Position numbers and translations under genes: made by a program. Shown here in pieces: positions 35,563 to 43,584 of a DNA stretch of 64,000 nt. The notes beneath the pieces are model-generated. The model did not search any database. It was not told where the DNA came from and saw only the letters and a list, made by a program, of their open reading frames with translations. Each line of letters starts with the position of its first letter. Position 1 is the first letter of the stretch. This DNA comes from Micromonospora sp. NBC_01796 (GTDB lineage Bacteria; Actinomycetota; Actinomycetes; Mycobacteriales; Micromonosporaceae), in contig NZ_CP109078.1 in the NCBI RefSeq assembly GCF_035917455.1, positions 7,486,001 to 7,550,000 on the forward strand, given 5' to 3'.

Positions 35563-35994
35563 CTAGCGTGTCGTCCGGTCCGGCTCGCGCGTCGGTTCGA
35601 CGGCGGACGGGGCGGCGGCATCGGTCGGGGTCAGCCGGTGGGTCAGCCGGTCGATCTCCGCGCCGAGTTGGGTGATGTCGGTTCCGCGCAGGCGGTCGGC
35701 GGTCAGCTCGATGCTGGTTCCGTCCGAGTGATCGATCTTGATGGTGAGGTCCGTGGTCCGGTGCCGGATCCACGAGACAACGGCACTGAGCAGGGCTCCG
35801 GCGCCGCCTGAGCCAAGGGCGACCACGACCGCGTCGGTGACCCCGCCCAACTCGCCGGGGGCCGGCTCCTGCTGCCGCAGCTCCACCGGACCCGGTAGTT
35901 CGTCGGCATCCAGCAACCACAGCCGCAGTGAACGGAAGTCGTCGGCCGATACGTTGTCGATGCCGGAAATGGTCACCAGTGCCGGGGTGGACAT
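35563..35994 (-). CDS. EACC1-type effector-associated small protein
   Basis: A 143-residue protein. The order of LRLWLLDADELPGPVELRQQ, PAPGELGGVTDAVVVALGSGG, a hydrophobic helix ending in SWIRHR and DLTIKIDHSDGT matches the EACC1 family (effector-associated constant component), known from bacterial conflict systems alongside caspase or other proteases. The ATG at 35994 is used. It lies 53 bases upstream of the caspase gene on the same strand, the expected context. It probably acts as an adaptor that recruits or regulates the caspase. Confidence 0.85.
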   Translation of the reverse strand: MSTPALVTISGIDNVSADDFRSLRLWLLDADELPGPVELRQQEPAPGELGGVTDAVVVALGSGGAGALLSAVVSWIRHRTTDLTIKIDHSDGTSIELTADRLRGTDITQLGAEIDRLTHRLTPTDAAAPSAVEPTREPDRTTR

Positions 35995-36090
35995 CAATAG
36001 AAATTAACACGCCGAAACAATTCATCGGCAGCCCCGACGGCATAACTGTCGTCTTCATCGGATATCGGACCAAAGCCGCGAGCGCTGAGG

Positions 36091-37068
36091 TCAGGTGATC
36101 GGCTTGGCGCCGTACCCGTGGCGCATCCGGAACTTCATCGGATCGGTTCCGGTCGCGGCCACGTGCTCGACGAGCAGAGATCTCAGCGCCTCCGGAATGT
36201 CGGCCCGCTGCGGGCTGGTCCATTCGAGGGAGGTGAACAGTTCCGCGGCGCCGTCGAGTTGGTTCGGGTTCAGCGTCGCCGACGTCAACCCGTCGAAGAT
36301 CGCCTCGGTTGGCTCGGCCAGCAGGATGCGCTGCGGCGTGAGCTCGTACCAGGGGGTGCCGTTCGTTCCGTCCGCGCTCGTCCGGCGAGGTGGGAAGCCG
36401 GCCCAGGCGACGAGGTTTCGGATGCGTTCGCCGGCATCGGGGTACACCCGGGCCGCCAGGTCGGCGAGTCTTTCCTCCGCGCCGGCTTCTCGCAGCGACA
36501 CCGCCTCGGCCGCCTCGGCGAGGGGCTGCGGCGCGGCGTGCACCCAGGCGGTGCGACGCTCCTCGTCGTCAGCCGCTCGACGGGCCAACAACTGCTGAAC
36601 CTCCCGCGACCGGCGCAAACCGTGGTCGGCCAGCCAGTCGGTCAGGCCGGGACCGTCACGTAGCTCGGCGTCGCAATTACCGAGGCCCCTCAGGCCGGTC
36701 TGGTGGTGCAGGGTCCACCGGGCGAGTTCGCGGCCGGACGGGTCCGACACGAGGATCGTCGGCCATCCCCTGCACCGGCAGTGGTCGCCGGTGCCGCCGT
36801 CCACGATGGCCAGCAGCCGGGCCAGATCGGCGATCTCGCTTCCGGAAACCACGATCCGGGCGGCGTCGGTGCGCCGCAGTTCGTCCGGGGACGACTCGAT
36901 GATCAGCACTTCGGCTGCCTCGGCCAGCACACGTTCCAGCAACGCGGTGGTAGGAGCTTCGCCGTCGGTTGTCGGTGTGTCGGCCACGGCGGGGAGCGTA
37001 CCGTCCGTTCCGCGACCGGAACGAGCCGAGCGTCGACGCGTTCCGGTCCGGTTGACGACCTCGATCAT
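36091..37068 (-). CDS. Protein of unknown function near the caspase locus
   Basis: A 325-residue soluble protein. Residues about 55-175 have alternating strands and helices with a metal-site-like cluster (GGTGDHCRCRGWP) and LHHQTGLRGLGNCDAEL. Residues about 185-325 are helical. I recall similar uncharacterised actinobacterial proteins but no domain name. It precedes the EACC1 gene by 96 bases on the same strand and may be part of that system. Start ATG at 37068; a shorter start is possible as the first 30 residues look unstructured. Confidence 0.6.
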   Translation of the reverse strand: MIEVVNRTGTRRRSARSGRGTDGTLPAVADTPTTDGEAPTTALLERVLAEAAEVLIIESSPDELRRTDAARIVVSGSEIADLARLLAIVDGGTGDHCRCRGWPTILVSDPSGRELARWTLHHQTGLRGLGNCDAELRDGPGLTDWLADHGLRRSREVQQLLARRAADDEERRTAWVHAAPQPLAEAAEAVSLREAGAEERLADLAARVYPDAGERIRNLVAWAGFPPRRTSADGTNGTPWYELTPQRILLAEPTEAIFDGLTSATLNPNQLDGAAELFTSLEWTSPQRADIPEALRSLLVEHVAATGTDPMKFRMRHGYGAKPIT

Positions 37069-37159
37069 GGCTGTGCCGGGTGGAGCAGCACCAGGGTCGG
37101 GGCATTCAGCGCCCGACCCCGGTGCTGGTCCGCGAGCCGATGACGGCCCGTGTCCGGAA

Positions 37160-40100
37160 CTAATCGTCCAGCGGCGAGCCGGTTGGGCTCAGGTACCGGG
37201 CCGGACCGTCTCCACCGAAGCTCCACCACCGGAACTTGGTGCTCGTTCCGCTCAGCGCGACCGAGTCGCGGCGCTCGACGGTGTTCGTGCGGAAGACGAG
37301 CGACGCCGTCGAGGTCACGTCCGGCCGCGTCGGGGTGAAGCGCACCGACACGGTGCAGGTGTGGCCCGGAGCGATCGTGCGGCCCGAGCACTGGTCACGG
37401 TCGACCCGGAACACGTCCCGGTCACGATCGGCACGGGACACGTCCCGCGCTTCCGGACTCGTCCCCTCGACGTCGGTCGAGAAGATCTGCAGCGCCTTGT
37501 CGCCGGTGTTGGTGACGGTGACGCTCCGCACCTGACCGATCGGACCCACCGGCTGTGCGGTGAACACCGGGGTCTCGGCGGAGAACTTCGGTCCGGCGGC
37601 GGCCGGCGGCCCGACCTGGATGGTTTTCGAGGTGGTGACCGGCGCGAGCGAGGCGCCGTCGGTGTACTGCCGCATCGAATCGTTCGTCACGGAGACCGTC
37701 ACCGAACCGCGGCGCAGTGCGGTCAGCGTCCGGGTCTGCGGGTCGAGGATCGCGACCTTGCCGGCGCGGCCGGCATCGGCGACAGCCTCGGCGCCGGTGC
37801 CGATCGCCAGGCTCGACGATCCGCTCCAGTGCACGGACATCGGGTACCGCAGAGGTACGACGCGCGAGCCGGTGGAGACTCCCTGGGGCTGGACGATGCT
37901 GCCGCTGAGCTGCGCCGCCTTGCCGAGGTCGAGCGTCTCCGGCGCGTTCAGCGTGATCGACTGCGCGAAGGCCCGTACGTCGGCCTCCAGCCACTGCTGG
38001 TCCGCGTTGCGCCGGCTGTCCACCGACCAGTCCACCCAACCGGTGAAACCGCCCCGGTCCGGCGTGCCGTACGGGTCCTTGCCCGACGACGGCAGCACGA
38101 CGTACGGGACACCCTCGACGCGGTGGACGTCGGCGATCTGGGCGTGGGAGCCGAACATGACCGCCCCCTTGCCGGTCTGGTCGCGGAAGTCCGTGAGCAG
38201 CTTCTCGACGAGTGCCGCCTCGTCACGGTCACCGAGCTGGCTGGACTTCGTCTCGGCCGGGTCGTCCACCGGGTGGTGGGCGGCCACCACGACGTTGCGT
38301 ACCGACGGGTCACGCTTGGCGTCGTCGAGCGCCTTCTTCATCATCGGCAGTTGCTCCCAGGCCGTGCCGCGCAGCGTGCCCAGGGAACTGGCCAGCAGGA
38401 TGAACCGGGTGCCCTTGTGATCGAACGTCCGGTACGGCTGCCCGAACTCGGCCTTGAACGCCGACAGGTCCGACTGGGTGTTGTTCAGCCCGTAGGACTC
38501 GTGGTTGCCCGGGACGTAGTAGCAGGGCACCTTGCCGGTACGCGGGTCAGGCGTGCTGTGCTCGGCCGGCTCCTGTCCGACCGGGATCAGATCGCACCCC
38601 GCGTCGGTCAGCACCTGCCGCGCCAACGCGAGATCCTGCGGCAGGCCGCGGTCGGTGATGTCGCCGTTGAGGATCACCAGGTCCGGCCCGGTCTGGCGAA
38701 TCCGCTGCAGAGCGGCACGGGCGACCTCGGCCAGGCCCGGGTTGTCCGCGGTGAACTGCACGTCCGACAACGAGGCGAAGGTCCAGGTGCCCGCGCCCCG
38801 GGGCAGCGAACCGTCGGTCGACACGAGTGGGTCCGACAGCAGGTCGGCCTGCGCCGGAAGCTCGATCGACGTGGGGACGTCGGCCTCGATGCGGTCGAGG
38901 ACGAACGTACCGGCGTGCTGCTGGGGCACGCTGGTGTTGATTCCCTGGAAGCTCGAGATCGAGATCGGGAACACCGTGTTGGCGGGCAGCGTGAACGTGG
39001 CGTTCTGCCAGTCGTCGCTGGCCACCAGCGCCGTACCGTAGATTCCCGAACCCTTGCCGTTGGCGTCGCTGTAGCCCAGGTAGGTCAGCCCGCTCGGCAC
39101 GGCGATGCTCGACTTGATCCGTACGCGTACGCGCAGCGGCTGACCCGGCACCGTCACCCGGTTGTCCGCGGAGGTCGCGGCGATGCCGACATTGCGCATC
39201 GCACCGAAGTCGATCTTGAGACCGTCGGGGTCCTTGGCGAACGTGGTCGCCGCGGTGCTGTTGTTGCGCCACCGTGCGAGTACGTCGTCGTCGAAGTCGT
39301 ACACCGACAGGTTCTGCACGCCGATCGTGATCGGCAACTGCACCGATCTGCCCGCGACGGAGATGGTCAGGACCGTGCCGGCGGCCTTCAGCGGCGTGAT
39401 CTGCAGCTTGCCGGCGGACGGCTGGACGTCGACGACACTGTGGTCGTAGTCGAGCGTGAGGTCGGCCGGGTCGATCGGAGCGGTGTACCCCTGGTCGTCC
39501 CGGCCGGTGACGCTCACCGTGGCCGCGGCGTCGGGCGTGACGTCGGCGATGGAGAGGCGACCGGTCGAGAGTTCCACCCTGTCGAGCTTGCCGAGCACGT
39601 CGACCTTGGTCGAGGCGACCGTACGGCCGACGGTGGCGGTGACCGAGATCGAGCCGGAAGCGCGCGACGGGGCCTGCAGCACGCCGGACTTCACGGTCGT
39701 GCCGACGGCGTGCCAACCGACCGACTTCGGATTCACCGCGACGGGGGTCTCGTGGTTGTCGAGCCCCTGGGCGAGCAGGGTGCGGTGCAGCCCGGGGAAG
39801 ACCTTCACATCCCCGTCGCCGGACAGCCCTGCTGCGGCCGGCTTGATCAGGAGCTGGTGGAGCCTGCCGTCGCCCGGTGCGACGAACACCCCGACGCCGT
39901 TCGGGTCGTTGCGCTCCTGGCCGTCGGACGGCACGTTGCGTACGGTCGCGTCGGTGCCGCCCAGCGCACGGGCGACCATCGTCGTGGAGCCACCGCCGTC
40001 GAGGTTGACCGCCGTCTCCACCCCCAGAGCGGCGAGGTCGCGCGCCTCCTTGTCGATGCCGACCCCGCCCTTGCCGGTGCCACCCGGACCATCCCAGGTG

Positions 40101-41074
40101 GCGAGTACGAGGGTGCGACCACCGTCCTTGAACCCGAGTGCCGTACGCGGCGCGATCGAGGTGTCCAGACCGGGGACGACCTTGCCGCCGGACACGATCG
40201 TCCCGCCGTCACCGAGGGCGAACTTCATCGTTTTCGCCACGTCGTTCGACAGCGAGTACGTCAGCGCGACCGGGTCGCCCGGCTGCAGCGCGCGCAGCGC
40301 GGTCGCCGCGGCGTCCCGACCGACGAGCACAAAACTGTCGTCCGGGATCGCGCCCGAGCCTGCCGGTCCGGTCGGCGCGACGGAGACGACCTTGCCGCCG
40401 GAGACGAGGACCTCGGCGATCCGGCTGGCGTCGACCCCGGTGAACCCGCGGTTGCGGCTGTAGGTTCCCCAAACCGGGGTGAAGGCGACCAGCCCGTCAA
40501 CGGGTACCCCGGCACCGTTGGCGGCATTGAGCGAAAGGATCTGGTGATCCGTACCGGCGAAGTTCGCGCTCGAGTCGACCGCGAGGTCAACGAGCTGAGC
40601 GATTCCGTCCCGGCTGACCCCGACGTGTTGCCGTCCGCCGATGTCGGCCGTCTTCAGCAACTCGCCGTTCTGGATCTCGCCACCGAGCGCCGCGTTGCTG
40701 TTGCCGATGTCGAAGAACTCGCCGTTGACGCCGGCCACGGCGCCCGCCTTGTTGGCCGCGACGCTCAACGGGCCGCCCGACGCGACCGGGCCCGCGGTCA
40801 GCAGATCCGTGCTGACCGCACTGTTCGACAGGTCCACCGTCAGGAACTGGCTGTCGTACCAACCGCTCTGATCCAGCGCCTTGATGTGCTGGAGACCGAT
40901 TCCCGGACCGATCTTCTCGTTCGTGTTGACCAGCGGAAGCCCGCCGGTGACGGGTGCGTCCGACTGGCTCGGATGGGCCTCCGCAACCGCTGGCGCCGCC
41001 AGCAGGGTGACCGCCGTGGCGAGCACGCCCACCAACGGCGTGACACGCCTGAGGGTTAAGACCTTCGATCTCAC
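37160..41074 (-). CDS. Secreted phosphodiester glycosidase-metallophosphoesterase fusion
   Basis: A 1304-residue exported protein; GTG at 41074 follows CGAGGATCCAA and a signal peptide ends near AVAEA. Residues about 60-400 form a NAGPA-type phosphodiester glycosidase domain, with GVNGEFFDIGN and AVNLDGGGSTTMVA. Residues about 410-760 are Ig-like. Residues about 765-1030 are a calcineurin-like phosphoesterase: SDVQF, NGDITDRG, PGNHESYG, AAHHPVDD, and GSHAQIADVH in place of the usual GHxH. A C-terminal ASPM/choice-of-anchor-type domain (about 1190-1300) has two Cys. Two phosphate-cleaving domains in one protein suggest degradation of glycosylated phosphodiester polymers, for example teichoic-acid-like glycans. 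Confidence 0.88.
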   Translation of the reverse strand: MRSKVLTLRRVTPLVGVLATAVTLLAAPAVAEAHPSQSDAPVTGGLPLVNTNEKIGPGIGLQHIKALDQSGWYDSQFLTVDLSNSAVSTDLLTAGPVASGGPLSVAANKAGAVAGVNGEFFDIGNSNAALGGEIQNGELLKTADIGGRQHVGVSRDGIAQLVDLAVDSSANFAGTDHQILSLNAANGAGVPVDGLVAFTPVWGTYSRNRGFTGVDASRIAEVLVSGGKVVSVAPTGPAGSGAIPDDSFVLVGRDAAATALRALQPGDPVALTYSLSNDVAKTMKFALGDGGTIVSGGKVVPGLDTSIAPRTALGFKDGGRTLVLATWDGPGGTGKGGVGIDKEARDLAALGVETAVNLDGGGSTTMVARALGGTDATVRNVPSDGQERNDPNGVGVFVAPGDGRLHQLLIKPAAAGLSGDGDVKVFPGLHRTLLAQGLDNHETPVAVNPKSVGWHAVGTTVKSGVLQAPSRASGSISVTATVGRTVASTKVDVLGKLDRVELSTGRLSIADVTPDAAATVSVTGRDDQGYTAPIDPADLTLDYDHSVVDVQPSAGKLQITPLKAAGTVLTISVAGRSVQLPITIGVQNLSVYDFDDDVLARWRNNSTAATTFAKDPDGLKIDFGAMRNVGIAATSADNRVTVPGQPLRVRVRIKSSIAVPSGLTYLGYSDANGKGSGIYGTALVASDDWQNATFTLPANTVFPISISSFQGINTSVPQQHAGTFVLDRIEADVPTSIELPAQADLLSDPLVSTDGSLPRGAGTWTFASLSDVQFTADNPGLAEVARAALQRIRQTGPDLVILNGDITDRGLPQDLALARQVLTDAGCDLIPVGQEPAEHSTPDPRTGKVPCYYVPGNHESYGLNNTQSDLSAFKAEFGQPYRTFDHKGTRFILLASSLGTLRGTAWEQLPMMKKALDDAKRDPSVRNVVVAAHHPVDDPAETKSSQLGDRDEAALVEKLLTDFRDQTGKGAVMFGSHAQIADVHRVEGVPYVVLPSSGKDPYGTPDRGGFTGWVDWSVDSRRNADQQWLEADVRAFAQSITLNAPETLDLGKAAQLSGSIVQPQGVSTGSRVVPLRYPMSVHWSGSSSLAIGTGAEAVADAGRAGKVAILDPQTRTLTALRRGSVTVSVTNDSMRQYTDGASLAPVTTSKTIQVGPPAAAGPKFSAETPVFTAQPVGPIGQVRSVTVTNTGDKALQIFSTDVEGTSPEARDVSRADRDRDVFRVDRDQCSGRTIAPGHTCTVSVRFTPTRPDVTSTASLVFRTNTVERRDSVALSGTSTKFRWWSFGGDGPARYLSPTGSPLDD

Positions 41075-41249
41075 TTGGATCCTCGACTCGATAGACAGCG
41101 GGCGACGAGGCCGCTTTGTGCCCCGCTCGGCGCGGGGATCGAGTCGACGCTAATGATCTTGATGGAATCCGAGATGAATCAGCTTTGACCAGCCAATGAA
41201 TGTCCGAGGAGAGACGGTTCGACCCGTACGCCACGGACTCGCGGCCAGG

Positions 41250-41780
41250 TCAGCGGCTCCCGGTGCTCTCAAGCTCGGCGAGGAACCTTCCCACCGTGCC
41301 CCTGCGGTGCGCCTCGTCGGCGACGGACTCACCGACGATCCGGCCGGCCAGGTCCACCGCGAGCGAGCCGATCTCGGTCCGCAGCGCCCGCACGGTCGTC
41401 TGGCGGTCGGCGGCAAGCTGCTCCCTGCCGGCCGCCATGGTCCGGTCCGACTCCTGCCGCGCCTCGGCCAGGACGGTCTGCCGGATGCTTTCGACCTCGG
41501 CACGCGCCTCGTTCCGGATCCGAGCAGCGTCGGTACGCGCCTCGGCCAGCTCGGCCCGATACCGGTCCAGCAACTGCTCCGCCTCCGCCCGCGTCGCCTC
41601 GGCCCGTCTGACGCCACCCTCGATGGCCTCGACCCGGGCATCGAAGGTCTGCTCCATCCGCGGGAAGACGTACTTCATCAGGACAAAGCACACGATCCCG
41701 AACGCGACCGCCCCGACCACAACCTCCTGCCAGATCGGGATCATAGGTTTGCGCTCGACTACCGCAAGGACGGTGTACAT
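41250..41780 (-). CDS. atpF: Orphan ATP synthase F0 subunit b-like protein
   Basis: A 176-residue protein with one N-terminal membrane helix (VVVGAVAFGIVCFVLMKYVFP) and a long charged coiled coil ending in AVDLAGRIVGESVADEAHRRGTV. This matches actinobacterial subunit b, including the VFPRMEQTF junction and full length. It is alone: no a, c, delta, alpha, gamma, beta or epsilon genes are within 10 kb. The ATG at 41780 follows GGGGGGCATCC. It is therefore a paralogue or a relocated gene. The true ATP synthase operon lies elsewhere, presumably with its own atpF. Confidence 0.85.
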   Translation of the reverse strand: MYTVLAVVERKPMIPIWQEVVVGAVAFGIVCFVLMKYVFPRMEQTFDARVEAIEGGVRRAEATRAEAEQLLDRYRAELAEARTDAARIRNEARAEVESIRQTVLAEARQESDRTMAAGREQLAADRQTTVRALRTEIGSLAVDLAGRIVGESVADEAHRRGTVGRFLAELESTGSR

Positions 41781-41893
41781 CGGATGCCCCCCGATCGAAA
41801 CAGCCGCTGACGCGGCGAGATCAAGTTCAATACGATACGCAACAACCGGTCGATTCGCGTTCCCGTAATCCGGCGCAGGATCGTGCGCGTGGT

Positions 41894-42004
41894 TCAGGAC
41901 CGGGGCGGTTGCGCGAGCATGCGCTCCACCTGGTCGAACTGCTGCCAGGCGAACGACTCGTGCCCGTCCTCGTCGCTCATGTCACTGGGCCTGAGTTGGG
42001 TCAT
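41894..42004 (-). CDS. Possible 36-residue small protein
   Basis: A short ORF (start MTQLRPSDM) with an acidic middle, DEDGHESFAWQQFDQ, and a C-terminal PPRS. Codon third positions favour G/C. The initiator region has GCGGCAGG directly before the ATG, too close for a good binding site. It sits alone in the roughly 320-base gap between the b-subunit and DoxX-like genes, in which I see no other gene. It may be real or chance. Confidence 0.3.
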   Translation of the reverse strand: MTQLRPSDMSDEDGHESFAWQQFDQVERMLAQPPRS

Positions 42005-42103
42005 CCTGCCGCTTGCCGCCCGGCAGATCCACGACCGTGCCGGGACCGCACGTCACACTTCGCGGCGCCGGCTCGTCCTCAACGAAACAACGAGGGAGAG
42101 CTG

Positions 42104-42454
42104 ATGTTCGCCGCTTACGTTACGGTCACCATCCTCACGTCGGTCTTCAACGGCATCGCCGCCGTCACCTACCTGATCGGCCACGACTATCCGAAGGCCC
42201 AGGCGGACATGAAGCGGGTGCCACGGTCCTGGGTACCGGTGTTGGGCATGTTGCTGGCGGCGGGTTCGCTGGGGCTGTTGGCCGGGTTCGCCGTGCCACT
42301 GCTGGGAACCCTCGCCGCCGCTGGTCTCGTGCTGTACTTCGTCGGCGCGCTCCTCGCGCACCTGCGAGTGGGTTCCCGCCAGCTCGTGGGCGGGGCCGTG
42401 TTCTTCGCCGCCGCGGTGGCCGCACTCACCCTGAACGTGACCTACCACTGGTGA
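42104..42454 (+). CDS. DoxX-like small membrane protein
   Basis: A 116-residue protein with four membrane helices (about 3-24, 44-63, 66-85, 94-112), typical of the DoxX-like family. GAGGGAGAGCTG precedes the ATG at 42104. No cofactor motif is visible. It is convergent with the methyltransferase gene, only 25 bases apart, and not in an operon. Function unknown. Confidence 0.75.
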   Translation: MFAAYVTVTILTSVFNGIAAVTYLIGHDYPKAQADMKRVPRSWVPVLGMLLAAGSLGLLAGFAVPLLGTLAAAGLVLYFVGALLAHLRVGSRQLVGGAVFFAAAVAALTLNVTYHW

Positions 42455-42479
42455 GACGCGGTCACGCCGCGGGTGCCGG

Positions 42480-43295
42480 TCAGGGGATCCGGGCGACCGC
42501 CCCGTACATGCAGATGTCGAGGGGGTCCGGAACGCGGTCGCCGGGGGCGGGCCGCCACTCGCCGACCGGGACGACGCCCGGGTCGACCAGTTCCAGGTCG
42601 GTGAAGAACCGGGCGAACTCGTCCCGGCTGCGGGGCCGGCTCTGCCCGCCGCTGGCGGCGTTGGCGTGCTCCAGCGCCGCGACGGTCGCCGCCGGTACGC
42701 CGTCGTAGGTGCCGTGGGACATGACGACGTAGCTGCCCGACGGCAACGCGTCGACCACCCGGGCGACGACCCCGTACGGGTCCTCGAAGTCGCGTACGAA
42801 GTGCAGGATCGCCACCAGCATCAGCCCGACCGGCTCACGCAGGTCCAGGGTGTCGTGCAGCTCCGGGGCGTCGAGGATCGAGGCGGGGTCACGCAGGTCC
42901 CGTTCGATGTACGCGCCCTTGCCCTCCGGCGAGGAGGTCAGCAGTGCCCGGGCGTGGGCCATGACGAGCGGGTCGTTGTCGACGTAGACGATCCGCGACT
43001 GCGGTGCGATCCGCTGTGCGACCTCGTGGGTGTTGTCGGCCGTGGGCAGGCCGGTGCCGATGTCGAGGAACTGGCGGATGCCGACCTCACCGGCCAGGAA
43101 CCCCACCGCCCGCTGCAGGAACCTGCGGTTCTCCCGGGCGGCCTGCATGGCCGTCGGGAACACGGCCGCCACCTGGTCGCCCGACTCACGATCGACGGCG
43201 AAGTTGTCCTTGCCGCCGAGCCAGTAGTTGTACCGGCGGGCGGGATGCACCACACTGGTGTCGATCTTGTTGACCGGACTGGTCGTGTCGCTCAC
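42480..43295 (-). CDS. DUF574 family SAM-dependent methyltransferase
   Basis: A 271-residue protein of the actinobacterial DUF574 methyltransferase family: IDTSVVHPARRYNYWLGGKDNF at the N-terminus, SAM motif FLDIGTGLPTADNTHEVAQ, VYVDNDPLVMAHARALL, and the segment VMSHGTYDG. GTG at 43295 follows GGAGGTGCC. These genes are abundant in actinomycete accessory regions; targets are mostly unknown. It diverges across 289 bases from the TIR/CHAT gene. Confidence 0.9.
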   Translation of the reverse strand: MSDTTSPVNKIDTSVVHPARRYNYWLGGKDNFAVDRESGDQVAAVFPTAMQAARENRRFLQRAVGFLAGEVGIRQFLDIGTGLPTADNTHEVAQRIAPQSRIVYVDNDPLVMAHARALLTSSPEGKGAYIERDLRDPASILDAPELHDTLDLREPVGLMLVAILHFVRDFEDPYGVVARVVDALPSGSYVVMSHGTYDGVPAATVAALEHANAASGGQSRPRSRDEFARFFTDLELVDPGVVPVGEWRPAPGDRVPDPLDICMYGAVARIP

Positions 43296-43584
43296 GGCAC
43301 CTCCAACGGAGTCGGTTCCCGGTCGGGCCGGGCGGCGGCGGACCGGTTCGGACGGCAAGCCGACGCGCGACCGACCGACCACAGTGGGACGAGCCACCCG
43401 CCCGATTATGGGCCACGGCGAGTGACGCGTCGGCAGGCAGGGCAACGGTTTCCGTCCGTGACGGCGTACTGCCAGGTCGGTACGGGAACCACCCGACGGG
43501 TTCCGGATCCCGGCCGCCATATTCGGGTCGACCGACGGCCACCGAGTGGCTGCCGACATCCGTACGGCTGTCATGATGCTGCGC

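Noticed and set aside
36791-41059. A 1422-codon open frame on the plus strand opposite the glycosidase-phosphatase gene
   Set aside because: Shadow frame. The minus strand encodes recognisable glycosidase and metallophosphoesterase motifs and a signal peptide.
41250-41780. Start of an ATP synthase operon
   Set aside because: No other ATP synthase subunit genes precede or follow it within the window.
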